DNA of 64,000 nucleotides from Anodontia alba (GCA_964016985.1 OZ024827.1:77268335-77332334), one strand, 5' to 3'. Positions 1-12,133 are shown, numbered from the stretch's first letter. Notes: generated by a model not told the origin, from the letters alone. Translations and numbers: made by a program.

Positions 1-595
1 TTTATTTCTTGAACCCGATTTATCCATTATCTTAGAGTAAAATCTTGTGAACTGTTTTTTGTCATTTGATATGAAGTGGTGGATGTTTAATGATTCAACA
101 AGCTGGTAGAGTAAGACAGTTCACAGTTTTTGTCACAGACCAATAATGGATTTACCAATCACTTTTTTCACTGACTTTTTACATCTCGACGCTACACGCT
201 TGGTGGAACAAAATACGGATATCGATATTTAACTGGAACTTCTGGTCACGGGATATTCATAGGTCACTGCCTCACCTATGTATCGAAGTGAGTTAGAATC
301 GGTGATGAGAAAACTTATAAAAAAGATAGTTGGAAATGTGTCGGTGCTACCAATCTCTCCGCACAGTGCATAAAAGCGATATTAGTATATTGCAATCTTT
401 AATATATAGAACAGCGTAAATTCATTATCACAATCTTGGAACTTGTCATATGGTTCGCCATTTTAGCACTTTATTACATGTTTTGTTACATGTATATCTT
501 TGAGCTCAAGGGCCAGTATGGCGTATGTTCTGAAATACAATTATCCTATCTTATCCTCAAATTAGAGAGAAGTCGTTATTCTTGTTGACGACACT
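1..595. other. No gene recognised
   Basis: AT-rich sequence with no open frame above noise and no clear inverted repeat or splice pattern. Confidence 0.4.
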
Positions 596-841
596 TCGAG
601 GGTTGAGCGCAAGACTGGCGTAAGTCAGATGGTTGTTTTTCCCCAAACCTAATCTCCTCACCATGAAGGCGTTATGAAGATTACAACATTTCTTTAGGTA
701 AACAATGAAAATTTAGGTGCCATTGCTCGTATGAGCAATGGTACCTAAATTTGCATTGTTTACAAAGGGGTCCAAGTTGCCCCTAAACAAGGGTTTTAAA
801 AATATGTTTGAGTTACTATAGTCTTGCGCTTAACCCTCGAC
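596..841. mobile_element. MITE with 20-bp terminal inverted repeats
   Basis: The ends are GAGGGTTGAGCGCAAGACT and its near-complement at 821-841. A central hairpin at about 700-761 pairs AATTTAGGTGCCATTGCTC with its complement. It is non-coding and is the only copy seen here. Confidence 0.75.
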
Positions 842-876
842 TTGATCTTGTATCGAATAAATTATATCAAATTCTG

Positions 877-1043
877 AGCCGGAACACAGCCTTTCCTGAA
901 CAAGATTGTATAAAGAGGGTTTGAGACCTTAGCTATCCATAGAACGAACAGCGAAGGCTCTGATCAAACTGTGATGCGCAGGCTGAATTAAATTTTCGCC
1001 GGGCGCACATGCAGTTTTGTAGGAAATGCTGTGCCCCGGTTTA
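877..1043. mobile_element. MITE family P (core-3), copy 1
   Basis: The ends read AGCCGGGGCACAGCATTTCC in consensus (inverted at the right). The inside has the core-3 hairpin, GCGAAGGCTCTGATCA paired around a TGCGCAGGC centre. Confidence 0.65.
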
Positions 1044-1427
1044 TTTATCAGTCAAATATCGTGGTTTGCAAACGTTCGTGGATGTCAATGAAAACCTGAA
1101 CGCAGTCCTACTGATGTATCTAACATTTTGTGGTTGAATAGCAAACAGTGTATACCCTGCTCATGCGCCACTTCTGTATGTTGGTCTGCCCTGTTTGCCC
1201 AGACTTGTCTGTCATAACAAAGCAAATACGGTACTATTTGAATATTGACTCAGATCAGTCTGCGAATCCTTGGCTATCCAAAGTGAGCCCGGCGAAGATA
1301 GAACAGACCGCGCGGATGCGCAAACTGATTTAAAAGTTCGCTATGCGTACATTTTCGGTGATACATTATCACCGACATAGCGGCGCACATTATATATTAT
1401 ACAAAAAAAAAAAGGTAGAAGTGTGCT

Positions 1428-1640
1428 TTGACACTTTGCATGCTGGGCGAAAATTTCAGTAGACGAATTTTGAAATATTATTCTTCTTTGTCTTATAAAA
1501 TAGGATCTGACACATCATGCAAATCGTCTCATTATTTGCATGAAGGGTCAGATCCAATTTGGATGAAGTTTCAGATCCCTTTTTCTAGGACAAAATCAGA
1601 ACAATATCATCAATTTGTCGTGTGCTGCATTTGCCCAAGG
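1428..1640. mobile_element. MITE family O, copy 1
   Basis: Its outer sequence is of the type GCTGGGTAAAATTTTCAGCAG, followed by ACGACATTTTGAAATA. The centre is a hairpin around ATTTCATGCAAATTGTCTCC. This copy is diverged. At least eight others are present in the window. Confidence 0.55.
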
Positions 1641-1744
1641 CGTGGTAAGTGTTAGTTACTGAGTCACTGATGAAGTCTAATTGGCCGAAACTAAGCTGGC
1701 TCAGAAGCCCTGACATTTCAGTTATTTTCAATTTTACGAGTGTT

Positions 1745-2034
1745 TCAATGGTTCCGGGTCGTTTCGACCCTGGGTCGTTTCGGCCTTGGTCGTTTCGGCC
1801 AATTTTGTGGGGTAGGTCGTTTCGGCCTTGGTAGGTGGGTCGTTTCGGCCCTGGGTCGTTTCGGCCCAATTTCAATATGGTAGGGTGTAGAAGCATGGGT
1901 TAATATATATATTGGTTTAAAGTAAATGCTGAGATGGATAAAAAGATAGATAGATGGATAGATAGATGGACATAGATAGATAGATAGATAGATAGATAGG
2001 CCGACCGACTGACTGACAGACAGACAGTCAGTCA

Positions 2035-2067
<33 letters not shown>

Positions 2068-3245
2068 ATAGACAGACAAACAGGCAGATAGATAGATAGA
2101 TAGATAGATACATAGGCAGTTAGCGCTTCTAATGAGTACCCACAACCTATGTTTCCTTGTTGGTATGAGAAAAAAAAAAATCTATACCTTTATTTTGCGG
2201 TATTTTCCTTTGATGCGGGGCCTTAGCCTGCGCATCCGCGCAGTCTGATCAGGACATTCTTTTTCCGCTTATTTTGTGTTCACTTAGCCTCGAAGATCCC
2301 TTTTCTCACGAGTCAGTATCTTTATAGGCATAGGAGTCGATTCACATGAAATGTCGTCTTATTGAACATAATCAAACAGAACCATTGCGGAATATATATT
2401 TGGCGCCAGGCAATGCGCCAGATAAGGAAAATATTTTCTTATTTCTCCAGGAACATATATAATGTTTTTAATCATTAGAAGCGTCTCTACGAGATAACAA
2501 TGATTTATGTTTTCATTGAGTAATAAAAGCACTTTTTATATTATCTGGAGTTATAGAGCCTTACCACAAAATGTTAAGATCTAGATCAGTCTGCACACCC
2601 GCGCTGTCAGCTTTTGATAAATGTGAACAATCGGGTTTTCTGGTCGCATTTGCGGATGAGCAGGATTATCAATGACTTTGCTGATTGAATATGCGCTATG
2701 TCCCCGAAATGAACTGCTGCGCGATGCAAGCAGTCTGGTCGGATCTTTTTTTTGTAGCCAGCATACAGAATTGTTAAATACTGTAATCAAACTACAATCA
2801 GACTGTGTTGTGCATTTTCTGGAGTAGAACGCTTATAAAGCTTGACATTTCATGTGAATCGTTTGCTAGACATCCGATTCACTTGAAATGTTAATCATTA
2901 TTTTCTCTTGAAAGGTAATTTTAATGCTTGATAAATAATATAGGATATCCGAGACAAAACAGGCTTAACAATAAAAGGGTATACCCACAGACTCTTCACC
3001 AAACAACCAAATGATTGTTCTATCTATCAACCCTAGCCTGGAGGGACTTAAAAAAGGGCCTTTGACATCACTAGACTCAAATGATTGTTCTACCTATTAT
3101 CCGTAACCTAGGCGGTGGGGAGCGGGGCTTAAAAAAATCAGGCCGAAACGACCCACCGAAATTGTACGAAACAACCCAGGGCCGAAACGACTCAGGGCCG
3201 AAACGACTCTGGGCCGAAACGACCCGGAACGGTTTCAATCCTTTC
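1745..3245. mobile_element. Possible element bounded by inverted GTCGTTTCGG minisatellites
   Basis: At 1745-1872 the unit GGGTCGTTTCGGCCCT is repeated about six times. At 3135-3245 the same unit occurs five times in reverse orientation. Both outer edges share a GTTTCAATGGTTCCGGGTC-like block in mirror order. The interior holds a GATA/CAGA microsatellite and core-3 scraps. An element with repetitive inverted ends, or a chance pair of insertions, would both fit. Confidence 0.5.
1945..2112. repeat. GATA / CAGA compound microsatellite
   Basis: Runs of GATA (about 1948-2000 and 2086-2110) flank runs of CAGA/GACT and GCAG units. Confidence 0.85.
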
Positions 3246-3359
3246 AGAATCTATTTACACTAACTATTCGGATACTTTCACTTCTTACCATACTTGTTCT
3301 AAAAATTGAACAGGTCCATACTGTTACCAGTTGTGTGTCTAAAACAGCTAGATGAGTAG

Positions 3360-3622
3360 CAAACGGTGCAAACCCGAATCAGAGGCCGCGTTTAGACTGG
3401 CTCCAGTCCCCAGTGAGTAAATATTTATTCTTATAACCCTGTTTGACAATGCACTGAAACAAAACCAAAATAATATCATGACTATTAAGGCTGGTCACTA
3501 GTGACCAGCCTTTATAGTCATGATATTATTTAGTGGATCAAACAGGATTATGAGAATAAATATTTAGTCGCTGGAGACTGGAGCCAGTCTAAGGCCGCGC
3601 TTTGTGGCCTCTGATCTGGTTA
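3360..3622. mobile_element. MITE family G (core-2) interrupted by family F
   Basis: The left half (AATCAGAGGCCGCG to 3390) and right half (AAGGCCGCGCTTTGTGGCC, from 3592) form one hairpin typical of family G. A complete F element sits in its centre. Confidence 0.6.
3393..3591. mobile_element. MITE family F, copy 1
   Basis: The ends are TAGACTGGCTCCAGTC and GACTGGAGCCAGTCTA. Inside, ATAATATCATGACTAT and its complement form a hairpin around GGCTGGTCAC. The outer TA may be a target duplication, as in mariner-type elements. Confidence 0.8.
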
Positions 3623-3677
3623 AATTAGAGCAAGTCCATTTTACTACCTTTTGATCTGTCTAAAACTGTAGAAAGAA

Positions 3678-3736
3678 TGGCAAACACTGATCAGAGGCCG
3701 CGTTCTTCGGCGTCTGATCTGGATTTAGACTGTTTG
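3678..3736. mobile_element. MITE family G (core-2) hairpin
   Basis: GGCAAACACTGATCAGAGGC pairs imperfectly with GCGTCTGATCTGGATTTAGAC followed by TGTTTG. Confidence 0.6.
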
Positions 3737-3841
3737 TTCAGGCCGACCTGTCTGTTCTGTTAATTATGGTAAATAGGGTGACCTGGATCTATACTGTTTG
3801 TACAGGTATCTATTTTACTCTGAAACTACTTTCCTCCCTGG

Positions 3842-4040
3842 TAGACTGGCTCCGGTCTCCAGTGACTAAATATTTTCTTATCATCAGTTTTAGTAATCCA
3901 GTAAATAATATCATGACTATGAAGGTTGGTCTAGTGACCAGCCTTTGTAGTCATGATATTATTTTTGTTTTATTTTAAAGGATAATCTAACAAGATTATA
4001 AGAAAAAAATATTTAGTCACTGGAGACTGGAGCCAGTCTA
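3842..4040. mobile_element. MITE family F, copy 2
   Basis: Same ends and same central GGTCTAGTGACC hairpin as copy 1, only 250 bp away and in the same layout. Confidence 0.8.
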
Positions 4041-4303
4041 CTCCACTGGGCGCGATTTCTTCCCTCACAGAGTAGAGTAGGAAATGCTGTGTGGTCTGAT
4101 CATATTTATTTTGCTGTGATGCCTTATGGACGAGTCGGAGGGGCCCAACTTATAGTATCAAGCTGCATCAAAATTTGGGCGAAGTTTCGCACAAGTAAAA
4201 CATGTTAAAGTCTCTAATTTTTATGCCCCCGCCATTTTCAGTGTGGGGAGGAGAGCATATAGTATCACCGCTGTCTGTACGTTCGTCCGTCCCGTCTGTA
4301 CGT

Positions 4304-4744
4304 TACAAAATGGTTTCCGTTCGATATCTTTCGAAAAGCTTAGTGTATCGGATTCAAATTTATACACAGGTATGTAATCATAAAATGTAGGATAAGTTCG
4401 ATTTAGGGTAAAATCCACCAATTATTATGGGAGTTATGGCCCTTTTTCAACTTTGTAAAACGGTTTCCGTTCGATATCCTTTGAAAACAACAGTGTATTG
4501 GATTCATATTTAATACACAGGTATATAATCATAAAATAGAGGTCAAGTTTGATTTATGGTAAGATCCACCCATTATTATGGGAGTTATGGCCCTTTTTTA
4601 TCTTCGAAAAAATGTTTTCCTTTCGGTATTTTTTGAAAAGATTAGTGTATTGGATTCATATTTTATACACATATTTTATAAAACATAGATCAAGTTTGAT
4701 TTAGGGTAAAATCCGCCACTTATTATGAGTTATGGCCCCTTTTC

Positions 4745-4745
<1 letters not shown>
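4304..4745. repeat. Tandem repeat of about 150 bp, three units
   Basis: Each unit begins near AAAATGGTTTCCGTTCGATA, carries ATACACAGGTAT and GTTTGATTTAGGGTAAAATC, and ends GGGAGTTATGGCCC. Units start near 4304, 4455 and 4605. A poly-T tract follows (4749-4776). A C-rich head with GTTCGTCCGTCC precedes it (4270-4303). The pattern resembles a repeat widespread in bivalves. Confidence 0.7.
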
Positions 4746-4778
<33 letters not shown>

Positions 4779-5032
4779 AAAATGGCTGTATGCAGGTAAA
4801 GATGGTCCCTGGGCCGGGGCATCTGTGTCATATTTAACACATTTCTAGTTTTTTTTTTGTCAGCTGACCGTTCCACAGTGGTTTCTTGGTCCCCAGCCAT
4901 CTTTGTTCGTATGCCCTTTTCTGCAAATATGATATACTATTTTGTTATTACATGTACTTGTTCCACCTTTCTGCTTCTTTCGGTAATTGGTTGAAGTCTT
5001 TCAGCATCGCAGACCAAAAATAGATACCTTTG

Positions 5033-5104
5033 CAAACAGTGTAGATCCAGATGAGACGGCTCGTGACGAACTGTCTCATCAGGATCTATACTGTTTGCCA
5101 TTCT
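5033..5104. mobile_element. MITE family N (core-2), copy 1
   Basis: GCAAACAGTGTAGATCCAGA and TGAGACGGCTC pair with their complements to the right (CATCAGGATCTATACTGTTTGC). Confidence 0.68.
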
Positions 5105-5262
5105 GTTTCAGATTTTAGACTGAAACCCTAATTTGCATCAGTGGTTATGTCCAGATTCAAGAATGGAAGAGTTTACTTTCATTGATTCTTTTCTTCGGTC
5201 CCTTTGGGAGGATATAGCATTCATGGGCAACTTCATTTATATTTTATATAACAGTTTCTTAA

Positions 5263-5345
5263 CACTTAGCATGCTGGGTAAAACTTTGAAATATATTTCT
5301 TACTTGTCAAGAAACACGCTTTGGCATTTCATGCAATTTGTCTCC
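5263..5345. mobile_element. MITE family O, half copy
   Basis: AACACTTAGCATGCTGGGTA, followed by an arm ending in ATTTCATGCAATTTGTCTCC. The second arm is missing. Confidence 0.5.
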
Positions 5346-5488
5346 TAAAGTTACGCTTCTAATGTATACCCATAGCACGTACAAATTGTAAAGCTGCTTT
5401 AAAACTGCAAAATTCGGTAAATCTCCTTATTAATGTAGGCGCCTACATAACTGTTTTCACTATATGTATTGAAGACACATGGGGTATA

Positions 5489-5863
5489 TAGTCGAACCTC
5501 GATAGCTCGAACACCGATGACTCGTTTACTATGGCTAATTCGAATTCGTTTTTGAGTCCTTACGAAATTTTTCCGATAGCTGAAGACAACAAATATTTAG
5601 GGAAATTTTCTTATTTTATCATGAAATTGTATATTGTGTGTACTCATTAGAATCGAATCACTGAGGCGAATCAGTGAGATGATTCTAATGAGTACACTGA
5701 ACATGCAGTTATTGTGTAGAAAATCGAAAATATTTCCCCACATTATCGCTATTTGCTTCCTGACCTGGCGCCATGATTAACCCTAAGTGGTTCGAACAAC
5801 CCATATCCCGAACAAATTTTCATGTTCTAAAGGATGTTCGAGCCACTGAGGTTCGACTGTATA
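5489..5863. mobile_element. MITE family B (core-1), copy 1
   Basis: The ends are CAGTCGAACCTC and GAGGTTCGACTG. The subterminal motifs are GGCTCGAACACCGATGGCTC at the left in consensus and ATGATTAACCCTAAGTGG at the right. The centre holds the core-1 hairpin TACTCATTAGAATCG, here expanded with an extra ATCACTGAGGCGAATCAGTG stem. Confidence 0.8.
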
Positions 5864-6129
5864 TTACTTGGACGTTTTGAGAATAAAAGTCTCTGAACTC
5901 ACTGTATGGCTTTGCGGGCTCATCCTGGTCTTTACTCTTTGCAAATACCCCGGGGACACATGTTCTGATGGCAAGGCTTACCTGTATACCGACATATCAA
6001 AATGTGACATTAACCCAAAATATAGACTTACAACAAACATCATGAAAACAATCCAAATTACTTTTGCTTCCTCAACAAGCGAAATCAATAGTTTAATTTC
6101 ATATGCTAACACAGAAAGTACAAATTAAA

Positions 6130-6897
6130 CAAGTCCTTCGTCGCAATAAAAGAAGTGAACTTCGCGATCGCGCCATCTTAGTATGTGTTTGAAGTTTCAT
6201 GAACATATTTCACAGAGTTAGAAATATAGGCCGGACACGAAATTCTGGCAAGAGCAGATAACTCAAGAATCATGAGAGCAAGCGTTACTTTCTAGATCAC
6301 GATAGATCATTTCATCAAGTTTAGTACATGTATGTGTGTATATTCCATAGGATGCCCAGGCACGAAGTATGACAGACCCACGGAAACACTAACTTATGGA
6401 CGAATGCAGTTCCCGGAACCATGGTCAGACGAAATGTTACTAGAACCAATATCCCCTGAAACAACTTTTGTTTGCTTTCCCGTACACCTACCAAGCCTTT
6501 TCTGAAAATGGGACTAATCTAAATGGATAGAAACGAACGAATCTTATTCGATTGCCCAGTCAAGATATACTCCATTTTCTACGTAGAATGCGCCAGGCTC
6601 CAAAAAATGTACACTGGTCTGCGACGACGCAAGCGTACCGACGTAACTTACCATTTCTCATTGTCTCTTGTCCTACATTACGTACTTTTTACAAATTATT
6701 AGATTAGGAATCGTCATAATTTACCATTGTCGACACGAATAACAGACACTTGAAGACAAAGTGATTAATTTTGTCTGGGTAGCGCCGAGGTCAATGACAC
6801 ATTTATCTTAATTTGACAGTCTGACTAATCAATTTAACTGGCACGTTCTGTGACAGCGCGGCTGTCAGTCAATTCTAAACAATGTGTTGTATATTTT
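6130..6897. other. No gene recognised
   Basis: Mixed-composition sequence without a convincing frame, splice pattern or repeat family. A short frame just before it (5868-6128) starts inside the end of a MITE. Confidence 0.4.
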
Positions 6898-7085
6898 AAT
6901 GTTTAGCACTCTGGGTAATATTTTCAGCAGACGACATTTTGAAATTATTTATCTTATTTTTTTCCAGAAAACAGGATTTCATGCAAATTGTCTCTATTGG
7001 ACACCGGAGACAATTTGCATGAAATGTTAAATCGTCTTTTGCCTAGGAAAAAAACATAAATATGTCGTTTGCTTAATTAGCCCAG
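6898..7085. mobile_element. MITE family O, copy 2
   Basis: Starts at TTTAGCACTCTGGGTAATAT. The central arms ATTTCATGCAAATTGTCTC and GAGACAATTTGCATGAAAT are near-perfect (about 6978-7025). Confidence 0.68.
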
Positions 7086-7234
7086 AGAGGGTAAAGTTTG
7101 AGGAGCACTTGTCATAACCGAGCGACTGAATACACTCGATATACAATTTTCTTCCATTGTTTTTACAAGTGAGAAAAAAAATATGACTTTCTGTTTGCTT
7201 TCCTGCATACCTCATATCTTCTATAAACGGTGTC

Positions 7235-7430
7235 GTCTGGGTTACTTTAAAAGTCATTGTTGCAAACAGTGTGGACCCAGATCAGACTTGCTCCTCTAGG
7301 AGCAGTCTGATTTGGGTCCACACTGTTTGCCTGTATGCAAAAAGTAAGTTTCCAAGAAGATGCAGCAGAAGACATAAACAAATGACGTTTTAGATACAGG
7401 TTTTCTTGGCGTTTTAAGGGTTAAAAGAGA
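7235..7430. mobile_element. MITE family C (core-2), copy 1
   Basis: The core hairpin GCAAACAGTGTGGACCCAGA pairs with GGGTCCACACTGTTTGC. The right end is CGTTTTAAGGGTTAA. The left end is diverged. Confidence 0.68.
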
Positions 7431-7539
7431 TTTTGCTTTCCTTTTAATGACTTTATTCACAAGAAAGTGCAGTGTCTCTACCCGGATTCCTGCTAATCTA
7501 ATTTTACCTCTTTGGATTATCAACTGTTAGTTTCGAAAA

Positions 7540-8064
7540 ATCTTAAGTTTTACCCGGCAGCTGTTGCAACCACTTTTATGAAGATGGTCAACTCCGACAA
7601 CCTTGCGCAGTATTGAATGCAGCCATATTTTGAAAATAGCTCCCACAGTCCTAGTTCCGAAACCATGTGATGCAAAAACACGCCTGTCCAATGATTTAAT
7701 ACCCACTCCCGGGGACTATAAGACATGAACGCATATTCGTCGTCTGAAGTGGGGTACCGTAGATTCGTTTATGTAATCACAGTGTTTACCATTAATCCTT
7801 TCTCTTAATGTTTAAAATTAGATATACACATTCTTGATGTCAGTCAAAAATATAATCAAAAACAGTTTAACCCGTCTTAAAGGCCATCTGTACCAAGCAA
7901 TCACCCCTCTTAAAAGGTCACTATTTCTCATCCCACTGAATGCATAAGAAGTGGAAAGTGGTGAGTTTGGTTGTGGGATCCATTAGGCATTTTTTCTGCC
8001 CCACAACAAAATTCTTCATGTTTTGCCGATACATTGCCTGATACATTTTGCTGATACAGTGTCC
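7540..8064. other. No gene recognised
   Basis: No frame, tandem repeat or inverted repeat was recognised here. Confidence 0.35.
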
Positions 8065-8863
8065 CATTTACTAAAACAGTATTGATTTTGCAACGTAAGC
8101 CTTAGTTTTGGATTAACATGATCATGAAAGTGGGTGTGGTAATTCAGTATGAATCTGAGGTACCACATTTTAAACACTGTTTCTCTTTTAAAATATATCA
8201 CATAATGTTATACCCAATTGTTCTGTTGTTAAACAAATGCATTAGGTTATATCCTATCACACTATGTTATACCTCATTGTTCTGTTGTTAAACAAATACA
8301 TTAGGTAATATCCTATATCACCCTCTGTTAAAGAGAACTATTACATGTGCAACATATCTTTTATGAAAAGCTTCATTTTTTTTTTAAATTTTGCATCTTG
8401 GAATTCAATAAAACCTAGCCTTTCTCCGGAATTGAATGGTGAATTATTTTGAAACTTTCATGAATACAACATTGGGACAGTGCAAAGAGATGACGAAGTT
8501 TTGGTGACCTTATTCTTACTTTCAAGTCGACCGTGCGTCGACCGTCGTGCATCGTGCTGCATCAACAATTTGCTTTATATGACAACTCCTCCTAAACTCC
8601 TGGGCCAATTTCAGTCAAACTTCACAAGAATGTTGCCTTGGATACTATCTACGAAACAATAGTTAAAATTGTTCCGCACCAATGAACAAAAAAGCCGCCA
8701 TGGCTAAAATAGAAAAAAAAATACAACAACAACAAAAAACATCGTTAAATGACAACCCCTCCTATATAATTCAGCCAATTTCAATCAAACTTCACAGGCA
8801 TATTGCCTATGTGTCCCAGAATAGCTAAAATGGTTTCGCTTTAATGAACAGTATGGCCACCAG

Positions 8864-8907
<44 letters not shown>

Positions 8908-8910
8908 GAG

Positions 8911-8944
<34 letters not shown>

Positions 8945-10885
8945 ACAAATGTTCCTAAAGCTTTTGCCCAATTTCATTCACAATCAAACTTCACAAGCAT
9001 GTTACCTAGTCGACTCTCTGTCAAAAAACAAAAAAAACAAAATGGTTCTGTTGCAATGAATAAGATGGCCGCAAAGCTAAAAATAGAAAATCTTTAAATG
9101 ACAACTTCTGCTACACCCGTTTCCAATCAAGCATCATGATTGTTTTGTTGATAACTTGATAAGAGTTTCATAAGGGGAATGTGAAGTCAGACCAGGTGAG
9201 TGATTTAGGGCTAGCTTGATCCTCTCATTTACTAGAAACAGCATGGTGTTACAAAGTAAGTAACATATCTGGAGTAACATAATCATGAAAATGGGTGGGA
9301 TAATTCAGTATGAACCTAAAGCATCATACTATAAAGTATGAACCTTAAGCCTATAAACTGTGTGTCTCTTTTAGAATATGCCTCATCCAGTTATACCAAT
9401 TTCCATTTGTTGGACTAATGCCTCAGTTAGTATCTTGTTTCACGTTTCCTTTTCAAGTAAAATAAGTCTGCAACAATTCTTCCACAAAAACCTCTGACTT
9501 TTTGTTATTTGTGCAGCTTGATATTCACAAAATCCTAGCCTATCTCTGTAACCAACTGCTGAATTCTTTTAAAACTTACATGAATATAATGTTGGGAGAC
9601 TCCACATGACCATTATTTAAACTGTATCATGATACCATCAAAACAAATACTCTTATGATGTTTGATTGAAATTGGTCAGAGGGTGTCGGAAGAGTTGTCA
9701 TTTAAAGATTTTTTTTCTATTTTTAGCTCTGGACGGTGGCCATCTTGTTCATTGGAGCAGAACCATTTTAGCTATGCCATTAAAGAGTCGCCTAGCAATA
9801 TTCTTGTGAAGTTTAACCTAGCAAAATTCTTGCGAAGTTTGATTGAATTGGCCCAAATATTATAGGAGGAGAGTCATTTAAAGATTATTTTTGTTTTTAG
9901 CTCTGACTGCCGTCTTGTTCATTGGAGCAAAACCGTTTCAACTATTTGGTAGAGAGACACCAAGGCAACATGATGTAACTGATTGAAATTGGCTCAACGA
10001 TATAGCAGTTGTCATTGAAGATGTTTTTCTGTTTTTATTTCTGGCAGCCATCTTGTTCATTTAGAGCAAAACGATTTTAGCTAGTTTGGTAGTGAGTAGT
10101 CACCTAGACAATGTTCCTGTAAGTTTGATTGAAATTGGCCCCATGGTGTTGGAGGAGTTGTCATTTAAAGATTTTTCTATTTTCAGTTCTGGAGGCCATT
10201 ATGGTCATTGGTGCGAAATAATTTTAACTATTTTGGTAGAGAGTCACCAATGCAATATTCCTGTGAAGTTGGACAGAAATTGGCCGAGAGGTGTAGGAGG
10301 AGTTGTCATTTATGGCAATCTGTTGGTGCCACAAGATGCACGACGGACGTCACAGGACTCACAGCGGACATTGACCGATCACAATAGCTCACCATCAACA
10401 CTACATACTCAGGGTACTTCATGCTCAGGTGAGCTAAAAAGATATTACATAAGAAATATTTTAGATAAAATGAAGACTTTTGTTAATTAGCATAATAATA
10501 TAGTCTAATGGGCACCTGCTCTTTTGACAATCCTACGGCCCTTGTGACCTTGAAAATACGGTCAAGTTCACCAAAACTTAGGCATCTATTTGCACTGTCC
10601 CAATGTTGTATTCAGATAATGATTCAACATTCAGTTCCGGAGAAAGGCTAGGTTTTATTGAATTTCAAGAAGCCAAATTAACAAAGATTGAAGATTTTCA
10701 TAAAGGAGATGCTGCAGATGTAATATTTTTCTTTAAAGAAAGGTAAGTGAGATAGGATATTACTTAAGACATTTGTATAACTGGATGTAATATAGTTTAA
10801 AAGAGAAACAGTGTTTAAAATATGGAACCTTAGGTTCATACTGAATTATCCCTTCCACTTCATGATCATTACTCCAATCTGAATC
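8065..10885. mobile_element. Foldback-like repeat complex with three related arms
   Basis: The left arm (about 8065-8490) includes AACACTGTTTCTCTTTTAAA and AATAAAACCTAGCCTTTCTC. An inverted counterpart lies at about 10590-10885, and a third copy in direct orientation at about 9228-9605. Between the arms run diverged units of about 90-190 bp around GGCCAATTTCAATCAAACTT, direct at 8575-9095 and inverted at 9660-10320. Poly-A tracts split the left units. Protein-like frames here are translated repeats. Confidence 0.6.
8868..8941. repeat. Poly-A tracts
   Basis: Two A runs of about 36 nt each, separated by TTGAGAG, between units of the foldback complex. Confidence 0.9.
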
Positions 10886-10997
10886 TGCCCCTGATTCCTA
10901 TATTTTGATATGCAGGATCGAAATGGTCAACGGTTCATGCAGAGGTAAGTTTTTCTCGCTGTACAGTTCCCTAATGGATACAATATATGTCTTCGTA

Positions 10998-11217
10998 AAG
11001 CGAAAACAAGCCTTCGAAACATTCGCAAAATGCACAGATGCAGATCATCTTGCGCATGCGCATATAATCATCCGGGCCTTTTCCATTAATATATTCTGTA
11101 ATATTCAATGGTTCTGTTAGCGGACAGGAAAGGCCCTGATCAACCTGCGCGGACGCGCAGGCTGATCTGGGCCTTCGCTGTCCGCATATGCCCGAAGACA
11201 CGTTTTCGCATGGGGAG
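10998..11217. mobile_element. MITE family J (core-3), copy 1
   Basis: The hairpin GGACAGGAAAGGCCCTGATC around GCGCGGACGCGC ends in GGGCCTTCGCTGTCC. The outer ends are GCGAAAAC at the left and GTTTTCGCATGG at the right. Confidence 0.7.
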
Positions 11218-11466
11218 GCACAAATATTATATTAATCTGCTATGAATGAATAGATTGTTTGATGACTTAGAAGGACAATAAGAAAGACAATAAAAACTGC
11301 CATCATTTGTCATGTATGTAATACGTATTTCCTGCTCCCATGTTTCCACCTATTTCTCCTTTAATTACTCTCTTATTATTACCAATACTCTATAATTCCG
11401 ACTGAGGCCATGCATCTCATTAACATAATCGTATGAACAGATGTTCACCTAGAGAACGACAAGGGA

Positions 11467-12038
11467 CTACTGTGCTTTCAACATCTTTCAGAAAGTCGTT
11501 TTTTGCTAGGCGTTTCACACAGAAAAAGTAAATTTGCAAACTTTTGCCATGATTTAATACAAAACCATTTATCGTAACTGTCTTTGCACAAATGTTTCTA
11601 TTTTAGTAATTGTTTTTTTAAAAAAAATCAAATATTTTCACTTTTCCCCATAGTGAAAACGAATGCAAATTATGCAGAAATCTTTAGAGTAGGTAACTTG
11701 GAGGCAATTTTTCAACAAGTTCCACTAGTTTGAGTTGTCTGAAATTTTCACAATAATGTTGTGAAACATAAGTAATTCAAATTCAGCAAAGAAAAGTAAA
11801 AGACATATTTTTCTTATACAAAAATTCCAAATAAAATCACTTTACTATAGAAATTACATAGGTCAGACCACTTTTTGACTGTAAATTTAATTTTAGGGTA
11901 AATTTTTGAAAACAAAACACAGAAACAGAAAAGACAAATGGTTTCTGATAAGATATGGTTAATCATAACAAAATATTTTCACTTAAGATAAAACGCCAAG
12001 CAAAAAACGTGTTTCCGAGAGATGTCGAAAGGACAGTA
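11467..12038. mobile_element. MITE family M, copy 1 (about 570 bp)
   Basis: The ends are CTACTGTGCTTTCAACATC and GATGTCGAAAGGACAGTAG. The motifs AACCATTTATCGTAAC, CACTTTACTATAGAAATTAC and AAAACGCCAAGC recur in the copies at 48353 and about 41025. It is non-coding. Confidence 0.78.
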
Positions 12039-12133
12039 GAAAATATATTGACCAAAAGCGAAGACCCTGATCAGACGTACAGACACAGACACAGATACAA
12101 CCTATTTATTTAGTGTCGTGTGTACATTAACGG

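Noticed and set aside
5868..6128. 86-residue frame with a hydrophobic stretch that could look like a small membrane protein
   Set aside because: It starts within a few bases of the end of a family B MITE, has no splice or promoter context, and shows no recognisable motif.
10086..10490. 134-residue frame
   Set aside because: It covers several repeats of the foldback complex, and the same peptide pattern recurs at 9662-9865 from the repeat units.
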